Shown here: one piece after another, positions 59,355 through 64,000 of the stretch
How the letters are laid out: every line of letters starts with the position of its first letter
How positions within the stretch are numbered: the stretch's first letter is position 1
Assembly: GCF_035984415.1 (NCBI RefSeq)
Contig: NZ_CP130720.1
Location: forward strand, 6,758,001 to 6,822,000
DNA length: 64,000 bases
Direction: 5' to 3'
DNA from: Streptomyces sp. NBC_01296
GTDB lineage: Bacteria; Actinomycetota; Actinomycetes; Streptomycetales; Streptomycetaceae
Position numbers and translations under genes: made by a program
The notes under the pieces: model-generated
Databases searched by the model: none
What the model saw: the letters and a program-made list of their open reading frames with translations, nothing else
What the model was told of the DNA's origin: nothing

Positions 59355-61550
59355 TCAGGTTCCCTTCTCGGCCTGTTCCCGCACCTTTTCGGCGATCTGG
59401 GGCGGCATCGGCTCGTGCCGGACGTAGGCGCGGGTGAACCGGCCCGTGCCGTGCGAGACCGAGCGCAGTTCGACGGCGTACCGGCCGATCTCGATCTCGG
59501 GGATCTCCGCGCGCACGCACGTACGGCCGGGGTCGGCCTGTTCGGTGCCGACGACGCGGCCGCGGCGGCCCGCGAGGTCGCTCATGACGGGGCCGACGTA
59601 CTCGTCGGGGACGAGGACGGCGAGCTCGGCGACCGGTTCGAGGAGGTGGATGCGGGCCTCGGCGGCGGCTTCGCGCAGGGCGAGGGCGCCCGCGGTCTGG
59701 AAGGCGGCGTCGGAGGAGTCCACCGAGTGCGCCTTGCCGTCGAGGAGGGTGATGCGCACGTCGACCAGCGGATAGCCGGCCGCGACCCCGCGCGCGGCCT
59801 GGGTGCGTACGCCCTTCTCGACGGACGGGATGAACTGGCGGGGCACGGCGCCGCCGACGACCTTGTCGACGAACTCGATGCCGCTGCCGGGCGGGAGCGG
59901 TTCGACCTCGATCTCGCAGATGGCGAACTGGCCGTGTCCGCCGGACTGTTTGACGTGCCGGCCGCGGCCGGCCGCCTTGGCGCCGAACGTCTCGCGCAGG
60001 CTCACCTTGTGCGGGACGGGGTCGACCTGGACCCCGTAGCGGGTGCGCAGCCGTTCGAGGGCGACGTCCTGGTGGGCCTCGCCGAGGCACCACAGGACGA
60101 CCTGGTGGGTGTGCGGGTTCTGTTCCAGCCGCATCGTGGGGTCCTCGGCGACGAGCCGGGCCAGGCCCTGGGAGAGCTTGTCCTCGTCGGCCTTGCTGTG
60201 GGCCGCGATGGCGAGGGGGAGCAGCGGGTCGGGCATCGGCCAAGGCTCCATGAGCAGGGGCCGGTCCTTGGCCGAGAGGGTGTCGCCGGTCTCGGCGCGG
60301 GTGAGTTTGGCCACGCAGGCGAGGTCGCCGGCGATGACCCGGGTGAGGGTGCGCTGCTGCTTGCCGAAGGGGGAGGTGAGGGTGCCGATCCGCTCCTCGA
60401 CGTCGTGGTCCTCGTGCCCGCGGTCGGCCAGGCCGTGGCCGCTGACGTGCACGGTCTCCTCGGGGCGCAGGGTGCCGGAGAAGACGCGGACGAGGGAGAC
60501 GCGGCCGACGTAGGGGTCGGAGGAGGTCTTGACGACCTCGGCGACGAGGGGCCCGTCGGGGTCGCAGGTGACGGCCGGGCGGTCGGCGCCGTCCGGGGCG
60601 GTGACGGCGACGGCGGCGCGCTCCAGGGGGGTGGGGAATCCGCCGGTGACCAGTTCCAGGAGCTCGACGGTGCCGAGGCCCTGGCGGGCGCCGTCGGTGG
60701 CGGGGGCGGCCATCAGGACGGGGTGGAAGGTACCGCGGGCCACGGCGCGCTCGAGATCGTCGACGAGCGTCTTGATGTCGATGTCCTCGCCGCCGAGGTA
60801 GCGGTCCATGAGGCTCTCGTCCTCGCTCTCCGCGATGATCCCCTCGATGAGGCGGGAGCGGGCGCCGGCGATCAGGGCGAGTTCGTCGGGCGCGGGGTCG
60901 CGCTCCACGCGCTCCCCGGAGGTGTAGTCGTACACGCGCTGGGAGAGCAGGCCGAGCAGGCCGGCGACGGGGGTGTGCCCGTCGGGGCCGGGAGGCCCGT
61001 ACAGGGGCAGGTAGAGCGGGATGACGGCGTCGGGGTCCTCGGCTCCGAAGATCTCGCCGCAGACGGTGGTCATCTGTGCATAGTCGGCCCGGGCGGCCTC
61101 CAGATGGGTGACGACGATGGCGCGGGGCATGCCGACGGCCTCGCACTCGTCCCAGACCATGCGGGTGGCGCCGTCGATGCCGTCGGAGGAGGAGACGACG
61201 AAAAGGGCCGCGTCCGCGGCGCGCAGACCGGCCCTGAGCTCGCCGACGAAGTCGGCGTATCCGGGGGTGTCCAGGATGTTGATCTTGATCCCGCCCCATT
61301 CGACGGGGACGAGGGACAGCTGTACGGACCGCTGCTGCCGGTGTTCGATCTCGTCGTAGTCGGAGACGGCGGTGCCGTCCTCGACCCGGCCGGCCCGGTT
61401 GACGGCGCCCGCCGTCAGGGCGAGGGCCTCGACCAGCGTGGTCTTGCCGGCTCCGCTGTGGCCGACCAGCACGACGTTCCGTACGGACGACGGCCGGTCG
61501 GCCGTCGGTGCCCTGCCGGCGGCTCCGGCTTGGTGTGATGTGGCTCCCAT
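59355..61550 (-). CDS. Elongation factor G-like protein (EF-G2 type)
   Basis: The 731-residue translational GTPase-like protein has G1 GHSGAGKTTL, G2/G3 with ILDTPGYADF, and domains II to V of EF-G. Late domains include the PVLMAAPATDGARQGLGTVE insertion typical of EF-G2 and HKVSLRETFGAKAAGRGRHV. The G4 guanine-specificity motif NKxD is replaced by THLE (in IVVTHLEAARADY), so GTP selectivity could differ. It is a paralogue, not the main fusA. GGGAGG lies eight bases before the ATG. Confidence 0.88.
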   Translation of the reverse strand: MGATSHQAGAAGRAPTADRPSSVRNVVLVGHSGAGKTTLVEALALTAGAVNRAGRVEDGTAVSDYDEIEHRQQRSVQLSLVPVEWGGIKINILDTPGYADFVGELRAGLRAADAALFVVSSSDGIDGATRMVWDECEAVGMPRAIVVTHLEAARADYAQMTTVCGEIFGAEDPDAVIPLYLPLYGPPGPDGHTPVAGLLGLLSQRVYDYTSGERVERDPAPDELALIAGARSRLIEGIIAESEDESLMDRYLGGEDIDIKTLVDDLERAVARGTFHPVLMAAPATDGARQGLGTVELLELVTGGFPTPLERAAVAVTAPDGADRPAVTCDPDGPLVAEVVKTSSDPYVGRVSLVRVFSGTLRPEETVHVSGHGLADRGHEDHDVEERIGTLTSPFGKQQRTLTRVIAGDLACVAKLTRAETGDTLSAKDRPLLMEPWPMPDPLLPLAIAAHSKADEDKLSQGLARLVAEDPTMRLEQNPHTHQVVLWCLGEAHQDVALERLRTRYGVQVDPVPHKVSLRETFGAKAAGRGRHVKQSGGHGQFAICEIEVEPLPPGSGIEFVDKVVGGAVPRQFIPSVEKGVRTQAARGVAAGYPLVDVRITLLDGKAHSVDSSDAAFQTAGALALREAAAEARIHLLEPVAELAVLVPDEYVGPVMSDLAGRRGRVVGTEQADPGRTCVRAEIPEIEIGRYAVELRSVSHGTGRFTRAYVRHEPMPPQIAEKVREQAEKGT

Positions 61551-61792
61551 GGTGCTCGTGCCTCCCGGTGTGACGGTGAGGAGGTTGATCGGGGTCCTTC
61601 GAGCTTTGCACCGGGGTCACACTGCGTCCATACGTAGTACCCGGCACTGTCCGGAGCGTGGCGCGGGCATGGACCGGTGATTGTCTGGCGCGAACCGGTG
61701 GGTGCGGGGCAGTGGGGGCCCGGGGCGCTGGCTACGATGGGCCAGCCGGTGGCCGATGTGGCCGTGCGGCCCAGCGACCCTCCGGGAAGGCC

Positions 61793-62458
61793 ATGCTGAA
61801 CAAGTACGCGCGTGCATTCTTCACGCGTGTTCTCACGCCATTCGCCGCTTTTCTCCTCCGGCGGGGGGTGAGCCCGGACGCGGTCACCCTGATCGGCACG
61901 GCCGGAGTGGTGGCGGGTGCGCTGGTCTTCTTCCCCCGGGGGGAGTTCTTCTGGGGCACGATCACCATCACCCTGTTCGTGTTCTCCGACCTGGTGGACG
62001 GGAACATGGCGCGCCAGGCGGGCGTCTCCAGCCGCTGGGGCGCGTTCCTCGACTCGACGCTCGACCGGGTGGCCGACGCGGCGATCTTCGGCGGCCTCGC
62101 GCTCTGGTACGCGGGCAACGGGAACGACAACGCGCTGTGCGCGGTGGCGATCTTCTGCCTGGCCAGCGGCCAGGTGGTCTCGTACACGAAGGCCCGCGGC
62201 GAGGCGATCGGGCTGCCGGTCGCCGTCAACGGGCTCATCGAGCGCGCCGAGCGGCTGGTGATCTCGCTGGTCGCGGCCGGCCTGTCCGGACTGGAGACCT
62301 TCGGGGTGCCGTCCTGGATCGGGGTGCTGCTGCCGATCGCCCTGTGGGTCGTGGCCGTGGGCTCGCTGGTCACGCTGATCCAGCGGGTGGTCACCGTACG
62401 CCGTGAGGCGGCGGAGGCCGACGCGGCGGCCGCCGTGGCCGAGGGCGGCGCGGCCTGA
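61793..62458 (+). CDS. pgsA: Phosphatidylinositol phosphate synthase-like CDP-alcohol phosphatidyltransferase
   Basis: The 221-residue membrane enzyme carries the full signature D..DG..AR.......G...D...D in DLVDGNMARQAGVSS, then RWGAFLDSTLD. Together with the patA and pimA genes that follow with overlaps, it should make phosphatidylinositol phosphate from CDP-diacylglycerol and inositol phosphate. About six membrane segments are seen. GGGAAGG precedes the ATG, and TACGAT (61733-61738) may be the -10. The C terminus is Ala/Glu-rich. Confidence 0.9.
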   Translation: MLNKYARAFFTRVLTPFAAFLLRRGVSPDAVTLIGTAGVVAGALVFFPRGEFFWGTITITLFVFSDLVDGNMARQAGVSSRWGAFLDSTLDRVADAAIFGGLALWYAGNGNDNALCAVAIFCLASGQVVSYTKARGEAIGLPVAVNGLIERAERLVISLVAAGLSGLETFGVPSWIGVLLPIALWVVAVGSLVTLIQRVVTVRREAAEADAAAAVAEGGAA

Positions 62459-63363
62459 TGGGCCGGGCGCAGGACAAGCTGGTCGACGGCCTGTACGGGC
62501 TCGGCTGGGCCGGGGTCAAGAAGCTGCCGGAGCCGGCCGCGGTGGCCCTCGGACGCCGCATCGCCGACTTCGCGTGGAAGCGGCGCGGCAAGAGCGTGCT
62601 GCGGCTGGAGTCGAACCTGGCTCGAGTCGTGCCGGACGCCGGGCCTGAGCGGCTGCGGGAGCTCTCGCAGGCCGGCATGCGCTCGTACATGCGCTACTGG
62701 ATGGAATCCTTCCGGCTGCCGACCATGGACCCGGAGCGCTTCGGCACCGATGTCGAGTTCAAGGACGAGCACCTGCTGCGCGAGGCCCTCGACTCCGGGC
62801 GCGGGGTCGTCGTGGCGCTGCCGCACCTCGCCAACTGGGACCTCGCCGGGGCCTGGGCCATCGGCCACATGAAGGCGCCGTTCACCACGGTCGCCGAGCG
62901 GCTCAAGCCCGAGAGCCTCTACGACCGGTTCGTCGCCTACCGCGAGAGCCTGGGCATGGAGGTCCTGCCGCACAGCGGCGGCGCCGCCTTCGGCACCCTG
63001 GCCCGCAGGCTGCGCTCCGGCGGCCTGGTCTGCCTGGTCGCGGACCGCGACCTGTCGGCCTCCGGGGTCGAGGTGGACTTCTTCGGCTCCACGGCCCGCA
63101 TGCCGGCCGGACCGGCGCTGCTGGCCCAGCAGACCGGTGCGGTGCTGCTCCCGGCGACCCTGCACTACGGCGAGACGCCGAAGATGTACGGCCGGATCCA
63201 CCCCGAGGTCGAGGTGCCGAAGACCGGGACCCGGACCGAGAAGACCACCGCCATGGCCCAGGCGGTGGCGGATGCCTTCGCGCAGGGGATCGCCGAGCAC
63301 CCGGAGGACTGGCACATGCTGCAGCGGCTGTGGCTGGACGACCTGGAGGAGCGCTCCGCGTGA
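62458..63363 (+). CDS. patA: Phosphatidylinositol mannoside acyltransferase
   Basis: The 301-residue LpxL/HtrB-fold acyltransferase has the HX4D block PHLANWDLAG (near residues 121-130) and LVADRDLSASG. In mycobacteria, PatA adds palmitate to the mannose of PIM. Context (pgsA before, pimA after, overlaps of one and four bases) supports this role over lipid A-type synthesis, which is absent here. Confidence 0.9.
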   Translation: MGRAQDKLVDGLYGLGWAGVKKLPEPAAVALGRRIADFAWKRRGKSVLRLESNLARVVPDAGPERLRELSQAGMRSYMRYWMESFRLPTMDPERFGTDVEFKDEHLLREALDSGRGVVVALPHLANWDLAGAWAIGHMKAPFTTVAERLKPESLYDRFVAYRESLGMEVLPHSGGAAFGTLARRLRSGGLVCLVADRDLSASGVEVDFFGSTARMPAGPALLAQQTGAVLLPATLHYGETPKMYGRIHPEVEVPKTGTRTEKTTAMAQAVADAFAQGIAEHPEDWHMLQRLWLDDLEERSA

Positions 63364-64000
63364 AGATCGGCATTGTCTGCCCGTACTCGTGGGACGTGCC
63401 CGGCGGCGTCCAGTTCCACATCCGCGACCTCGCCGAGCACCTGATCCGCCTCGGCCACGAGGTGTCGGTGCTGGCCCCGGCGGACGACGAGACGCCGCTG
63501 CCGCCGTACGTGGTCTCGGCGGGGCGGGCGGTGCCGGTGCCGTACAACGGGTCGGTGGCCCGGCTGAACTTCGGCTTCCTGTCGGCGGCCCGGGTGCGGC
63601 GCTGGCTGCACGACGGCGTCTTCGACGTGATCCACATCCACGAGCCGGCCTCGCCCTCGCTGGGACTGCTGTCCTGCTGGGCGGCCCAGGGCCCGATCGT
63701 GGCCACGTTCCACACCTCGAACCCGCGCTCGCGCGCCATGATCGCGGCGTACCCGATCCTCCAGCCGGCGCTGGAGAAGATCAGCGCGCGGATCGCGGTG
63801 AGCGAGTACGCGCGCCGCACGCTGGTCGAGCACCTGGGCGGGGACGCGGTCGTGATCCCCAACGGCGTCGACGTGGACTTCTTCGCCAAGGCCGAGCCGA
63901 AACCCGACTGGTCCGGGCAGACCCTCGGGTTCATCGGCCGGATCGACGAGCCCCGCAAGGGCCTGCCGGTACTCATGGCGGCCTTCCCGCGCATCGTCGC
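63360..64000 (+). CDS. pimA: Phosphatidylinositol mannosyltransferase PimA-like, 3' truncated by window
   Basis: About 213 N-terminal residues remain of a GT4 glycosyltransferase (GT-B fold). IGIVCPYSWDVPGGVQFHIR is the GDP-mannose-family N terminus. HIHEPASPSLGLLS, TFHTSNPRSRA, RIAVSEYARRTL and VIPNGVDVDFF are typical PimA features. It should transfer the first mannose to phosphatidylinositol on the cytoplasmic side. The GTG overlaps patA by four bases. The gene runs off the window edge. Confidence 0.9.
   Translation, partial: MKIGIVCPYSWDVPGGVQFHIRDLAEHLIRLGHEVSVLAPADDETPLPPYVVSAGRAVPVPYNGSVARLNFGFLSAARVRRWLHDGVFDVIHIHEPASPSLGLLSCWAAQGPIVATFHTSNPRSRAMIAAYPILQPALEKISARIAVSEYARRTLVEHLGGDAVVIPNGVDVDFFAKAEPKPDWSGQTLGFIGRIDEPRKGLPVLMAAFPRIV

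Noticed and set aside
59319..61538. Long plus-strand open frame (739 codons) opposite the EF-G-like gene
   Set aside because: It is the antisense frame of a high-GC gene: Gly/Val/Asp/Arg-rich with no motif, while the minus strand has clear GTPase motifs.

Overview
The window is high-GC actinobacterial DNA that fits a Streptomyces chromosome. The strongest marker is an ssgB gene (46314-46727), a sporulation cell-division protein found in spore-forming actinomycetes. Other markers are near-universal G/C at third codon positions, frequent GTG starts, many apparently leaderless genes, and phosphatidylinositol-mannoside genes at the right end. From memory, the gene order resembles the S. coelicolor SCO1580 to SCO1525 stretch (argC...argH, metNIQ, cobT, ssgB, thrS, pgsA-pimA). 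That comparison was not computed.

Layout. 1-4.3 kb: the end of a MocR-type aminotransferase-regulator, a degenerate histidine-phosphatase-like protein, an acetyltransferase and an alkyl sulfatase. 4.4-9.3 kb: the argCJBDR operon. Its genes overlap by 4 nt or nearly touch, behind a promoter with ArgR-box-like sequence. 9.4-13.3 kb: a membrane protein, an L,D-transpeptidase, a PNPOx-fold protein and a HEAT-repeat protein. 13.4-15.2 kb: a 67-codon internally deleted argG remnant that keeps its promoter and terminator, followed by argH. 15-25 kb: a duplicated-domain lipoprotein, a HAD protein, a TetR/MFS efflux pair with a clear operator, a beta-helix membrane protein, PlsC, a Tat-exported glycerophosphodiesterase, a sigma-like protein, an acetyltransferase and two small membrane proteins. 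25.2-28.3 kb: metNIQ behind a Cys/Met-rich 28-residue leader peptide. 29-36 kb: cobalamin genes (cobL; a bluB-cobT fusion with a roughly 510-residue low-complexity N terminus; cobA/cysG-like), interrupted by a long palindromic repeat, then an SpoU-type RNA methyltransferase, a 16-bp tandem repeat and a Ser/Thr kinase. 37.7-38.7 kb: decayed sequence with a TnpB remnant and right-end hairpins. 40.6-41.1 kb: a five-tRNA cluster (3 Val, Cys, Gly). 41.2-46 kb: pabB- and pabC-like folate genes, a double-GNAT protein, a DsbA-like protein, small membrane proteins and a CGNR regulator. 46.3-54 kb: ssgB, a PGPGW membrane protein, two separate tRNA-Val(CAC) genes, a large membrane protein, an SRPBCC protein, a DnaQ-type exonuclease, a DUF4365 gene with a coupled partner, and an acetyltransferase. 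54.2-57.5 kb: thrS, a potassium channel and a HIT protein. 57.5-61.6 kb: a membrane protein and an EF-G-like GTPase. 61.8-64 kb: pgsA-patA-pimA (pimA runs off the edge), the start of PIM synthesis.

The most unusual items are the argG remnant with intact expression signals, the Cys/Met leader peptide before metNIQ, the bluB-cobT fusion with its extension and structured 5' region, and the IS605/TnpB remnant. Most of the window is otherwise ordinary core chromosome. No prophage, CRISPR array or biosynthetic cluster was seen.
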